Notes: generated from the sequence alone by a model not told the origin. Shown: positions 27,113 to 35,156, counted from the stretch's first letter. The stretch is DNA of 64,000 bases from AP-15 sp963737145 (GCA_963737145.1 CAVTRO010000001.1:558001-622000), one strand, 5' to 3'. Made by a program: numbers and translations.

Positions 27113-27600
27113 TGGCCGGTCTGCCGACAAGCACGAAACCGGGTTTCGGCGGTCTGTCATCGATCGCGGACCGCCGTTGACGAACCGAGGTGGTGGTGAG
27201 CCGACTGCGGACATGGCCTTCGTGCCGCGATCAAGAATGGACCCGCCGCCCCGGAGCTTCGCCGCCGATGCGCATGACTGCATCATGGTCCGATCTCTCG
27301 GATCGACCGAATACAAGTTTGTGGCGCGATCGATCGTGCCAGGGGCGGGCTCCCCTCGGATTATCGTCGTTGACAAATCTCGGTCACCGCAAGGCCTGTG
27401 GATATGTGGACGATCGGCTTCGCCGACCGGCTCCGCTTCCCCCGCTTCCCGAGCAAGCTCGAAAACCGGGGAAATGCTCGCTTTCGCCCACATACCCACA
27501 GGCCCCACAGCCAATGAGGGAATTGATCTCAATGGGAAACATCAGATGCGGCTTCGGCGATGGCCCAAAACGCATCCACGTCAAATCACTTGACACCAAA
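27113..27600 (+). other. noncoding 3' end of the IS110-type element, possible bridge-RNA locus
   Basis: About 490 bases downstream of the transposase with no supported gene. It holds short stems such as GGATATGTGG/CCACATACC (around 27410-27490) and the GTCCGATCTCTCGGATCGACC block near 27287. In IS1111-like elements this is where the structured bridge RNA is encoded. I see nothing that proves one here. Confidence 0.3.
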
Positions 27601-27663
27601 AGCCCCATACAAGTCCGCGCAAGACGAGTTTCGGTTAATTCCTGCGTTTGCCGGCTGCGCGGG

Positions 27664-28236
27664 TCACCGGTCCCACCGGTGGTACTCGCGGTTCGGAATG
27701 ATATCCAGACCGCTGGCCATCCGGTTCGACATATTGAAGAAGGCGACCGTCTCGGCGAGGTCGAAGATGTCCTCGTCCCCGAGACCCTCGCGGCGCAACC
27801 CCTCCCGGTCTTCCTCGCCCATCGTCGCCGGCGCCGTCGTTAGCTTCCACGCGAAATCGAGCATCGCGCGCCGGCGCGGGTCGAGCGGGGCTACCCGATA
27901 ATTCATGACCAGCATCTCGCCCAGCTCGGGGTCCCCGGACAGCCGCCGCACCGCCTGACCGTGCGCCACAAGGCAGTAATAACACCGGTTGGCGCTCGAC
28001 ACGACGACCGCGACCATCTCGCGCTCGAGCTTAGAGAGGCCCGAGGGCGCCAGCATCAGCTCGTTGTACATCGCGACGAAATTGCGCAGCTTTTGCGGGC
28101 GCAGGCTGTAGGCGCGCAATACATTCGGCACGATGCCGAGCTTTTCGGTGCACAGCGCGAACAGCGCTTTGAGGTCCTCGTCGAGCGCTTCGGGATCGGC
28201 CACTGGGAGCGCCGAGATATGGTCTGGCTGCGGCAC
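27664..28236 (-). CDS. carboxymuconolactone-decarboxylase/AhpD-family peroxidase-related protein
   Basis: 190 residues. The active motif CYYCLVAHG (about 88-96) gives the CxxCxxxH pattern of AhpD-like thiol peroxidases, and the helices around it (LSKLEREMVAVVVSSANR before, and the GDPELGEMLVMNYRVAPLDPRRRAMLDFAWKLT stretch after) are those of the uncharacterised peroxidase-related (PA1827-like) group. It should be a cytoplasmic enzyme of the alkylhydroperoxidase fold. It lies just beyond the insertion element and appears intact, so it may mark the core chromosome side of the island. Confidence 0.85.
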   Translation of the reverse strand: MPQPDHISALPVADPEALDEDLKALFALCTEKLGIVPNVLRAYSLRPQKLRNFVAMYNELMLAPSGLSKLEREMVAVVVSSANRCYYCLVAHGQAVRRLSGDPELGEMLVMNYRVAPLDPRRRAMLDFAWKLTTAPATMGEEDREGLRREGLGDEDIFDLAETVAFFNMSNRMASGLDIIPNREYHRWDR

Positions 28237-28352
28237 GTCAAATCTCCTGCGGCAAACAAATCACGGGCCTAATGTAATCACCTCCGGCAAAAATCGTGAT
28301 CACCGGCTTGACCCGGAGCGTCGACACTCACGGTTGATCGTAATATGAAAGT

Positions 28353-28370
28353 CCGCTGCAGCTGCAGCGG
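28353..28370. repeat. perfect 18-bp palindrome
   Basis: CCGCTGCAGCTGCAGCGG reads the same on both strands. It lies 22 bases past the stop of the DUF5681 gene and could be the stem of a terminator or a protein-binding site. Confidence 0.5.
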
Positions 28371-28391
28371 GTCTGCAGCGGGGGCTCCTCT

Positions 28392-28892
28392 TCAGGTTGC
28401 AAGGCTCGAAAGCGGCCAAGGCCTCGGCTGGGTCGGCCGGTCTTCGGCCTGGCGGATTTCGAGCGCCTGCAGACGTTGGTCGAAGTCGCTGGTTTCGATG
28501 GTTTGCACAAAAGTCGTGAACACCCTGGCGATGGCTTGCGCCTCGCCCGGCGTGATCAGGCCGCCGGCGAGCGCCGCGGTGACCGCCCCCATCGCGCCGG
28601 CGAAGTCGGCGGCGCTCTTGATCGGCGGCAACGCGAACTCGACGGCGCGGTCGCGCGGCAAAATGCGTTCGAGGCACAGCCGCATAGCGGTCGAGTCACC
28701 GGCGAAGGCTGCCTCGACGGCCTTGCGGGTCAATGCCTCGGCTTCGCCCGCGAGCAGCTTTTGCGCGGCTAAGCTTGCCTTGTTGCGCGAGCCGAGCCGG
28801 CGGCCGGCCGGGTTTCCCGACCGCCCTTTTGGAAACGGCCGCCCGCGCACCTGCGCCGCCGGCGCCACCTCCACCTCATCCCTCATATACAC
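28392..28892 (-). CDS. DUF5681-domain protein
   Basis: 166 residues. The N-terminal motif GRPFPKGRSGNPAGRRLGSRNK (about 17-38) is the DUF5681 signature, followed by a helical AAQKLLAGEAEALTRKAVEAAFAGDSTAMRLCLERILP and LPPIKSAADFAGAMGAVTAALAGGLITPGEAQAI. The basic glycine-rich start looks like a nucleic-acid contact and the rest is helical. Such proteins occur in mobile regions; their role is unknown. A close relative, frameshifted and in the opposite orientation, is at 34451-35156, so the two bracket part of the island. Confidence 0.8.
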   Translation of the reverse strand: MYMRDEVEVAPAAQVRGRPFPKGRSGNPAGRRLGSRNKASLAAQKLLAGEAEALTRKAVEAAFAGDSTAMRLCLERILPRDRAVEFALPPIKSAADFAGAMGAVTAALAGGLITPGEAQAIARVFTTFVQTIETSDFDQRLQALEIRQAEDRPTQPRPWPLSSLAT

Positions 28893-29167
28893 CTCCGTCC
28901 GTTGGCAGCGCCTCTCGCCGGGCGCCGCAATTTTCTGAGTATGTTATGCCAATAAGGCAATTTTTATGGATACCTAATACGCAACAAACGATCGGCCGGG
29001 CGTGAGTGCCGCTGTGGCCGGCGTCTGCGGACACCTCCGGACAAAGAGCGCGGGTTCAGCGCCTTCTTAGTAGAACCACGACGAGAACTTCGGAATGGCG
29101 ACCGTGCCATTAAGTCCTGGACTCCGCATAGCGTTGTCAAAGCCGCGTTGGGTAACGTGCTTTATGA

Positions 29168-30052
29168 ATGTCAGGGAAGTGGAGTTCTGGAAAATCACCG
29201 ACCAATTTTGTCGCATCAGCGCCTTCTGGAAAATTCCCTCTAATCTGGATCATAACCACAGAAGCCACACGCGCCCAGATTGATGAACAATGGGGTGTAA
29301 ATCCCCTTGCCGGTAAGGGCAAATCAGTCCTAAGCCGGTTGGGTCATGTTTTGGCCTCGCCCGCTGCGGCGCAGTTGGGAGGGTCTTGCACTTACGGCAC
29401 ATCGGGGCCGATAGCGGGTGCAGACTTCACCGGAAACAACTGGTATTGCAACGGCAACAGCAACACGTACACCTATCCGGCCTACTGGTTGGGCAGCACT
29501 TCGACCGGCTGCACGGGCGCGACTGCGGGACTGGTGCAATTCACCGGCAGCAGCATGCCGCGTTACTTGCTTATCCCGGCGTTGTTGCTGGCGCTTGCCA
29601 GCGGGAGCGGGTATGCCGAGTATTTCACGAACAGCGCCACCAATGGCAGCGCCTTGTGGTGTACGAGCAGTTATCCGAACGGCTGCGGCGGCAATGAAGC
29701 GTGGTACAACACATCGGATTTGCGGGTGAAGGATGCGGTGATTGATCTGCCGAACGCGCGCGGGCTGGATGCGGTGCTGAAACTGCGGCCTGTCACCTAT
29801 CGCCGGAAAGACAAGGCGCGCGAGCAGAGCGAACACGTCGGCCCGATCGCGCAGGAGGTCGAGGCGGTTTACCCGGAAGTGGTCGGGGTGGGGCGCGACG
29901 GGATTAAGAGCATGGCCTATTCCGATCTGGTGGTGCCGCTCATCAAGGCGGTGCAGCAATTGAAAGCCGACAACGATAATCTGCGGCGTGAAGTGGAGGA
30001 ATTGCGCCGTGAGGGCGGGACGCTCAAGACGCACACAGCCAGCAGTCGTTAA
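29168..30052 (+). CDS. tail-fibre-like protein fragment with S74 chaperone domain
   Basis: The open frame gives up to 294 residues, but only the C-terminal part is secure. About 190-275 is a peptidase S74 (endosialidase chaperone) domain: NTSDLRVKDAVIDL, with the serine at which S74 domains cut themselves off, then RPVTYRRKD, GPIAQEVEAVYPEVV and SMAYSDLVVPLIKAVQQLK, followed by a coiled coil. The middle is rich in Gly, Asn, Thr and Tyr, like phage fibres. MPRYLLIPALLLALASGSGYA (about 129-149) resembles a signal peptide and could be the real start. No other tail genes are present. It converges with a membrane-protein gene. Confidence 0.6.
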   Translation: MSGKWSSGKSPTNFVASAPSGKFPLIWIITTEATRAQIDEQWGVNPLAGKGKSVLSRLGHVLASPAAAQLGGSCTYGTSGPIAGADFTGNNWYCNGNSNTYTYPAYWLGSTSTGCTGATAGLVQFTGSSMPRYLLIPALLLALASGSGYAEYFTNSATNGSALWCTSSYPNGCGGNEAWYNTSDLRVKDAVIDLPNARGLDAVLKLRPVTYRRKDKAREQSEHVGPIAQEVEAVYPEVVGVGRDGIKSMAYSDLVVPLIKAVQQLKADNDNLRREVEELRREGGTLKTHTASSR

Positions 30053-30754
30053 GGAGGTGGATACGGGTTTTGGTTTTTTCATGGTCTCGCCATCTGCGCC
30101 ATTGTACTTTGTAAACGTGACGAACGTTAATCCGGGAATAGTATCACTCAGGCCGCCGGTGATCAGAATTTCGGCACAGAATTCCGTTCGGTGTCGCTGA
30201 GTGTCTTGAAATATATCATCGTAATCGGCCCAACCCCACACATAGAGACGGTACGCTCCAGCCTGCACAGCGCGAAAATCGGCTATAGGAATATCTACCG
30301 CTGCCATGTTCATGCTGGATTTGGGGCCGATTAATGCTCTGCTATTTGGGCCGCCTCCAAGATCAGGAAAATCATAGTTAGTGGGGATGTCGGGAGTGAA
30401 CACGCTCCAGCTTACATGAGTCATCAAGAACTTGGTTGGGGTCGTTCCGCTGTTTTCCCATGCTACGATAAACCTTATACCGGTTGGGTCAGCGGCGCGA
30501 TAGTCGGGAAGTTTTCCATATGTAATGTCTTTAAACACTACAAATGCTCTTTGAACCGATGTCAGCGCTTGGTTGGTGAGTATTGTCTGTTGATGGGCTT
30601 CCCAGGCGAGAAATGCTGTGGCAATTGCCAAAGCTATAGTCCCAAGTCCAATGATCCTGTCCTCATATCTGAAGGCAAGAGTGAGGGATAGTATTAGTGC
30701 CAACACACATGCAAAATAGGCAAAGAATTGACTTATTGCTGTTGCTGTGGTCAC
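30050..30754 (-). CDS. small membrane protein, C-terminus probably lost
   Basis: From the ATG at 30754 the protein has two N-terminal membrane helices (FFAYFACVLALILSLTLAF and GLGTIALAIATAFLAWEA, about 10-50) and then a soluble domain (SVQRAFVVFKDITYGKLPDY, GIRFIVAWENSGTTPTKFLMTHVSW, LYVWGWADYDDIF). No family is recognised. After about residue 230 the frame runs on without a stop through the opposite-strand tail-fibre gene to 29330; that stretch reads like a shadow, so the natural C-terminus seems replaced at a junction near 30050. A truncation by rearrangement is the simplest account. Confidence 0.5.
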
Positions 30755-30772
30755 GGCACAATTTCTTAGTAG

Positions 30773-31349
30773 TTAGGCGGAGAGCCGCGAAATCGTGCTG
30801 ACGCTTACGCCGTAGCTCTTGGCGAGGGCGCGCGTCGGCTCGCCTTTGGCGAGGCGTTGCCGCGCCTCCTTGATCTGGTGCGGGGTGAGTTTCGGCTTAC
30901 GCCCCATCCTGACGCCCTTGGCGCGGGCAATCTGCCGGCCTTCGTGGGTGCGCTTGATGATCCGCAAGCGTTCGTCCTCGGCCATGGCGGACACCTATCG
31001 CCATGAAACCCCGCCCCATGGGGGTGGCGAAGTCGATATAGCTGCGGTCGAGCACCTTGATCGCGGCTCCGGCATCGATCACCGCTTTGATGATCTGCAA
31101 ACCGTCCCACATCGAGCGCGTGGCGCGGTCCCATTCGGCAATCACAAGCTCGTCGCCGGTGTCGAGGTCATCAAGGGCACGGGCGAGTTGCGGGCGTCCG
31201 GCCATGCTCTTGCCGGATGCCGTGTCCGAATAGATCACGGCGCAACCGAGGCGCCTTAGCGCCTTGGTCTGCCGCGCAAGGTCTTGTTGCTGCGTGCTGA
31301 CGCGGGCGTAGCCAATCAGCCGTTTTGCGGGTTTCGTTTTGAAACTCAT
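30773..31349 (-). pseudogene. serine recombinase (resolvase family), frameshifted
   Basis: The first 115 codons encode a resolvase catalytic domain: RLIGYARVSTQQQDLARQ (about 10-27, with the catalytic serine in YARVST), ASGKSMAGRPQLARALDDL and EWDRATRSMWDGLQII. After GRGFMAI one extra G (about 30998) shifts the frame. The neighbouring frame continues with SAMAEDERLRIIKRTHEGRQIARAKGVRMGRKPKLTP and a C-terminal helix-turn-helix (ALAKSYGVSVSTISRL), exactly the expected sequel. Such small resolvases serve transposons or phages. As drawn the DNA-binding part is separated from the catalytic part. Confidence 0.82.
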
Positions 31350-31427
31350 TTATGACGAAACTAAGCGCCTGATTTTCCGAAGGCAAGATGCCTCGTCATA
31401 ATTATTAAATTATGACAACGGGGGTCG

Positions 31428-32291
31428 CTATTTTGGGCGCGCAACTGGCCGAAAAATCCGACGCATCAGGTCGCGGGTTTCGGGCGCTACACGCATCGGC
31501 TGGTGTCCGGGCATTAGTCGCCCGTTCGTGCGCATGATCTCGACCAGCGCGTCATACGTCTTGACGTTGAGCCAGTCCATTGCCGTGCGGTGCCCGATCT
31601 TGCCCTTTTCGAGCTTCTCTAGCACATCGGCTAGACTGTTGCCTTTGAGGTCGTCATTCATCGTCCGAAGCTCCGGCGCAGCCAGCTTGACCGCACCCCT
31701 TTTGGTTAGCCCGACTTTCTCGAAGGGCACCAGTGGCGTCGCCCGGCTCGTATTGATCTTTTCGACCAGTTCGAGCGCCTCGGGCAACAAGCCCTCGCGA
31801 TGCAGGGTCAACAGCCATGCCGTCGTGTTCAGCATGTGAACACCGCGCAACCGGGCAACGCGCAAATCCATCACGTCCGGGTCTTCAAACAAAACGAGCG
31901 GGACGAAGTTCGGCCCGGTGTGGCGCGCGAGCGAAGTGGCGTATTCGTCAACGGCGATCTCGCCGAGGTCGCCGCTTGGCTCCTGTGGGTTGCGCGCGCG
32001 CCGGGTCTGGTAGCCTACCCCGACATTGGTTTCGACAATCTCGATCTGGTTATGCAATCGCGCGAGCGCCGCCTTGACTTCGCCCTTGGGGTCGTTCTCC
32101 GGCTTGGTGATCTCGTAATGCACCTGATCGACAATCCGCACGGGCACGGTGAAGCTGCCAAGCAGGTCAATCCGCCCGATGCGCGCGAGCGTCAGCACCG
32201 GGCTTGCGTCCGGGATGATTACAACGCCATCGACGGTTCTGCGCGCCACGATTTCGTCACCAATTTGCACGTCAGATATGTAGAATATCAC
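31428..32291 (-). CDS. PIN-domain-like protein with extra C-terminal domain
   Basis: 287 residues. The segment VVIIPDASPVLTLARIGRIDLLGSF (about 23-47) is the start of a PIN-like nuclease fold, with Asp28 as the first metal ligand; VRIVDQVHYEITK supplies a glutamate (about 60), and DLGEIAVDEYA and FEDPDVMDLRVARLRGV provide further acidic residues. VapC-type toxins end near residue 150, but this protein continues with about 110 residues (LRTMNDDLKGNSLADVLEKLEKGKIGHRTAMDWLNVKTYD...) of no recognised family. Either it is a fused toxin with its own regulatory domain or a housekeeping nuclease of a mobile element. It is in the same direction as the cassette upstream, 61 bases away. Confidence 0.6.
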   Translation of the reverse strand: MIFYISDVQIGDEIVARRTVDGVVIIPDASPVLTLARIGRIDLLGSFTVPVRIVDQVHYEITKPENDPKGEVKAALARLHNQIEIVETNVGVGYQTRRARNPQEPSGDLGEIAVDEYATSLARHTGPNFVPLVLFEDPDVMDLRVARLRGVHMLNTTAWLLTLHREGLLPEALELVEKINTSRATPLVPFEKVGLTKRGAVKLAAPELRTMNDDLKGNSLADVLEKLEKGKIGHRTAMDWLNVKTYDALVEIMRTNGRLMPGHQPMRVAPETRDLMRRIFRPVARPK

Positions 32292-32352
32292 AGCCGCGAC
32301 CGCAATGCGACGGCGTTGCGCCGTGGCCTTGGTTAACGCCAGATGTCTTTAA

Positions 32353-32535
32353 TTATGGTACGCGGCGCTGCGGCGGGTGCCTCACGACGATCTGGCCGTC
32401 TTTGCTGCCGTAGCTCGGAATACCGAGGCGGTCATTCTCTCGAATGGCCGCATCTTTCGCTTTGGCAAAAGCCCGGATGGCGATTTCGGTGAGAAGTTCC
32501 GGGTTTGCGAATATGGGGTCTTCGTCGCCGGTCAT
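32353..32535 (-). CDS. small protein, last gene of the five-gene cassette
   Basis: 60 residues from the ATG at 32533-32535, which overlaps the previous stop as ATGA. The sequence (IFANPELLTEIAIRAFAKAKDAAIRENDRLGIPSYGSKDGQIVVRHPPQ) is a helix followed by a short strand. It resembles small alphaproteobacterial antitoxin-like or accessory proteins that end in a GI-P-H/Y-G, G-IVVR pattern; no family name can be given. It is the gene nearest to the PIN-like gene. Confidence 0.55.
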   Translation of the reverse strand: MTGDEDPIFANPELLTEIAIRAFAKAKDAAIRENDRLGIPSYGSKDGQIVVRHPPQRRVP

Positions 32536-32894
32536 GGATCGATATTGATGTGTGCGGGCCGGTGCCGCCAACTGGCAGCCTCCTTGCGTTCCTGCGCGGC
32601 CCGCAGGCTGTCGATCAACGTCCGGCTTTCGGGCAGCACCTTCGCCCAGATACGTGCGCCCTCCTGCTTGGTGACTTCGATGTAACCGCTTTCGTGCAGG
32701 TAAATCATCGCATCGGCGTTGGCCGGGATATTGTAGCTATGAAGGGTGTCGGGGGGGCCGGGTTCGGACACAGGGCGCAAAATGCCGTCGCCTTTACAAC
32801 GATCAAGGATGATGTTCAGCAACAGGGCAGTGGGTTCGCCTTCGCCGAACATCAGCGGCGGCGGGTACTTGCCGGTTCCGTCGTCATAGGTCAT
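32532..32894 (-). CDS. hypothetical protein of the five-gene cassette
   Basis: 120 residues, start in an ATGA overlap with the preceding gene. Predicted as mixed helix and strand (PPPLMFGEGEPTALLLNIILDRCKGDG, ANADAMIYLHESGYIEVTKQEGARIWAKVLPESRTLIDSLRAAQERK). The middle resembles a winged-helix turn with a transcription or DNA-contact look, but no family is recognised. Translation is probably coupled to both neighbours. Confidence 0.6.
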   Translation of the reverse strand: MTYDDGTGKYPPPLMFGEGEPTALLLNIILDRCKGDGILRPVSEPGPPDTLHSYNIPANADAMIYLHESGYIEVTKQEGARIWAKVLPESRTLIDSLRAAQERKEAASWRHRPAHINIDP

Positions 32895-33262
32895 GGTTTT
32901 CGCGCTTCGTGCATGGCGGTGCTGATCTCGGCCAGTTCGCGGACAAGCCGCATATAGCGAAGGTCTTGCTCACGCGAAAACTCGCCGTCGCCACGCGCCT
33001 CGATCATCGCCGACATGCGCTCGTGCACGTCGTCGAGCATAGCGTTAAGCCAAGGATCATCGGCGTGTTTGGCTTTGTATGGTGGCTTCGGGTCTGTCAG
33101 GGCTTGGCGCAGAAGAGCGCGGCCCCGTCTGCGCGCCTCCGCGAAAAATTCATCGCCAAGCGGCGGAATGTCCGAGTAATCGATGCGAGCCTTGTCGAGC
33201 CGCCGCTGTTCTTCCGGGGTCAACCGGGGCAGGTTCTTTGGGTCAAGCCGGTAGTCGGTCAT
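32891..33262 (-). CDS. hypothetical protein with antitoxin-like N-terminus
   Basis: 123 residues; both ends overlap neighbours by ATGA. The N-terminus LPRLTPEEQRRLDKARIDYSDIPPLGDEFFAEARR (about 11-45) resembles the acidic IDxSDIPxL-DEFF motif found in antitoxins of BrnA/CopG-like type, but the DNA-binding part those proteins carry is not seen. The remainder is a long helical tail (LNAMLDDVHERMSAMIEARGDGEFSREQDLRYMRLVRELAEI). A coiled, partner-binding protein is likely. This is inference from pattern only. Confidence 0.6.
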   Translation of the reverse strand: MTDYRLDPKNLPRLTPEEQRRLDKARIDYSDIPPLGDEFFAEARRRGRALLRQALTDPKPPYKAKHADDPWLNAMLDDVHERMSAMIEARGDGEFSREQDLRYMRLVRELAEISTAMHEARKP

Positions 33263-33780
33263 AGCGGCAAAAGCCCTTGGATTTGCCGCAGCATTTCGGC
33301 GTTGCGCCGCGCGTCCGGCCCCGCCCGGTGCTGCTTCGGAAACAGGATATAAGCCTCGGCCTCGGCCTTGACGATGGCGATGTCGGGCCGTCGCCCGCGA
33401 AGCAAAGCCTCATGCCATGCGATTTGATGAAAGTCGCGCAATACAAAGGGCGGCTCCGCGCCGGTCGCCCGGTAGAGGTCGCAAAGCCATTTCGTATCAA
33501 ACGGTGGCGCGTCGGACAGCACTTGCGCGCCGCGCGTGTGCGCCGTTAATTCAGCAGCCACGTCACCGACAGCGCGTCCGTGGGCGATGATTTCGGCGCG
33601 GGCGATACCATGCACGACTTCGGCTTCGGCCTCCCATACGCCGGTTTCGAGCCATGCGGGCGTTGGCGCAATCAACCATGCGCGGGTCTCGCCGGTCGCC
33701 ACGTCGGCAATCGCTAACTCAATCGGATAACCGCGCGGGCCGCTGCCGGATGCCTCGAAATCGAGGCACAGCAAGGTCAT
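33259..33780 (-). CDS. DnaQ-like (DEDD) 3'-5' exonuclease
   Basis: 173 residues. The first exonuclease motif is LLCLDFEASGSG (about 3-14), with the D-x-E pair. HGIARAEIIAHGRAVGDVAAELTAHTRG is the second region, SDAPPFDTKWLCDLYRATG the third acid, and HRAGPDARRNAEMLRQI (about 151-167) the H-x(4)-D block, consistent with a DEDDh nuclease. It probably trims single-stranded DNA or RNA. It is the only recognisable enzyme of the cassette, and its start and stop both overlap neighbours by ATGA. Confidence 0.78.
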   Translation of the reverse strand: MTLLCLDFEASGSGPRGYPIELAIADVATGETRAWLIAPTPAWLETGVWEAEAEVVHGIARAEIIAHGRAVGDVAAELTAHTRGAQVLSDAPPFDTKWLCDLYRATGAEPPFVLRDFHQIAWHEALLRGRRPDIAIVKAEAEAYILFPKQHRAGPDARRNAEMLRQIQGLLPL

Positions 33781-34106
33781 GGCTGCGGCTTCGGTCGCAA
33801 GGCCAGCACCTTGCGGACGAGCGTATCAAGACGGGCTTGCGCTTCCGCAGAGAAGGGCGGCCATGGCGGTTGTGCGGGGCCAATGATCGCCGTGATTTCC
33901 GATTGATAGGCGAAGCGCAACACGCGCCGTACCACCTCAAGCGGGATGTCGGGGTAGATGTCGGGGCCTGCGATGTCCTCGGCGCTGCAATCCTCCGCGT
34001 TGTAGAGAATGCCCCGCACCATCACGCGCGTTCCCTTCACAACCCATGCGCCGCTGCATCGGTCGGGGACGCTCTCAACATCCGGGCATTGGCTCCAGTC
34101 GATCAT
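33777..34106 (-). CDS. DUF433-like protein, first gene of the cassette
   Basis: 109 residues from the ATG at 34104-34106, chosen because MIDWSQCPDVESVPDRCSGAWVVKGTRVMVRGIL is the usual start of DUF433 proteins; the open frame itself begins 15 codons earlier. Continues NAEDCSAEDIAGPDIYPDIPLEVVRRVLRFAYQ. DUF433 is a small winged-helix-like domain of antitoxins, often next to PIN-like toxins. Here its immediate partner is an exonuclease instead, with the PIN-like gene four genes further on. It opens the operon, so the promoter must lie upstream of 34106. Confidence 0.72.
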   Translation of the reverse strand: MIDWSQCPDVESVPDRCSGAWVVKGTRVMVRGILYNAEDCSAEDIAGPDIYPDIPLEVVRRVLRFAYQSEITAIIGPAQPPWPPFSAEAQARLDTLVRKVLALRPKPQP

Positions 34107-34450
34107 GGCGGATATGTAATCGCTTCGCGCGGGCCGCGCGGCATTTCTCATAACATCCGATCTGCGACTTGCCGCCCCTCACTCTATATCTTGCGGTTCG
34201 CGGACCGTCGTTTGGCCACCCGAACGTTTTTCGGCTGCCCGGCACCGACGGCGAAAACCTATTGGGCTGCGCGCCGCTCACGGGTCGCCCATCCGAGCGG
34301 TTCGAGAAACCGCTTGCTACGTCGTGCTGCTGCACCGGCTCGTTCTTCGGAGCCTCATGCAGCAGCAACAAAATTGCCATCATCACATGGTATGCCATCT
34401 CCAAAGGGCATCCGACAGCTGGTGTCACGATGATCGATTGAGGTGGAGCG
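34107..34450. other. intergenic region between the cassette and the second DUF5681 gene
   Basis: 344 bases with no supported gene. Open frames on both strands lack ribosome sites and coherent protein patterns. Divergent promoters for the DUF433 operon and the DUF5681 gene are expected here. The stretch 34360-34440 is locally AT-richer. No repeat was recognised. Confidence 0.35.
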
Positions 34451-35156
34451 ATGAGTGATATTTCGCTGCAAGAAACAGCAACAACCGTAAAAAGGGCTCG
34501 AGGTCGGCCGTTTGCGAAGGGGCGGTCCGGAAATCCGGGCGGTCGGCCTCGCGGCTCGATGAACCGGTCTACTCGGGCGGCTCAGCTGTTGCTCGATGGC
34601 GAAGCGACGGCGCTGAGCCGCAAGGACAGTCGAACTCGCCCTCGCCGGGGATCCGACGGCATTGCGGCTTTGTCTCGACCGCACCGTCGCGCCGCGTCGC
34701 GACCGCTCGGTCGAGCTCTCTCTGCCGCCAATCGACAGCGCGGCCGACATCCTCGGCGCGATAAAGGCGGTCACCGACGCGGTCGGGCGCGGCGGCATCA
34801 CCCCCGCCGAAGGGTTCGCGCTGTCGCAAATGATCGAAAGCTTTCTGCGGGCGATCGACGCGAGCGATTTCGATGATCGCTTACGGCAGTTGGAGGAAGC
34901 GCAGGCAGCAACAGCCGAGACCCTTATGGGTATATCGCCCGCTGAGGAGCTCAGCTTGAGCCACACTCCCGATACAGCGGAAGACAGCAAACCGAGCGCG
35001 GAATTGCCGCTGTTGCTGCGCTCCGCCGCGGCACTCGAACCCAGGATTTCCGCGGCGGAGCGAAGCCGGTCGCTCTATTTTCGCTGCAAAAAACAGCAAA
35101 AACAGCTAGGAGCGAGCGTGGCTCGGCGCAGCGAAACCGGCGAAGGTCAACTATAA
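34451..35156 (+). pseudogene. DUF5681-domain protein, frameshifted copy
   Basis: Starts at MSDISLQETATTVKRARG with the motif GRPFAKGRSGNPGGRPRGSMNR (about 17-40) and goes to ALSRK; there one extra A (about 34626, in AAGGACAGTC where AAGGCAGTC is expected) shifts the frame. The correct continuation, in the neighbouring frame, is VELALAGDPTALRLCLDRTVAP...LPPIDSAADILGAIKAVTDAVGRGGITPAEGF, parallel to the intact copy at 28392-28892. The extra 3' part after DASDFDDRLRQLEEAQ has no counterpart in the intact copy. Its stop overlaps the end of nudC. Confidence 0.75.

Larger units (their letters stand above)
25862..27600 (+). mobile_element. IS110-family insertion element, IS1111-like layout (degenerate)
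   Basis: Bounds are estimates. The element contains one transposase gene with a short leader and a noncoding 3' part of roughly 490 bases. IS1111-type members carry their bridge RNA in the 3' end; IS110-type members carry it in the 5' end, so this layout points to the IS1111 side. No inverted terminal repeats could be fixed, as expected for a family that has none at its tips. Confidence 0.55.

Noticed and set aside
29330..30049. The last 240 codons of the membrane-protein frame
   Set aside because: They are antisense to the S74 domain and read as a shadow, so I cut the gene call near 30050.
30053..30059. AAGGAGG after the S74 stop as a ribosome site
   Set aside because: The nearest ATG is about 20 bases away and starts only a short frame antisense to the membrane protein.
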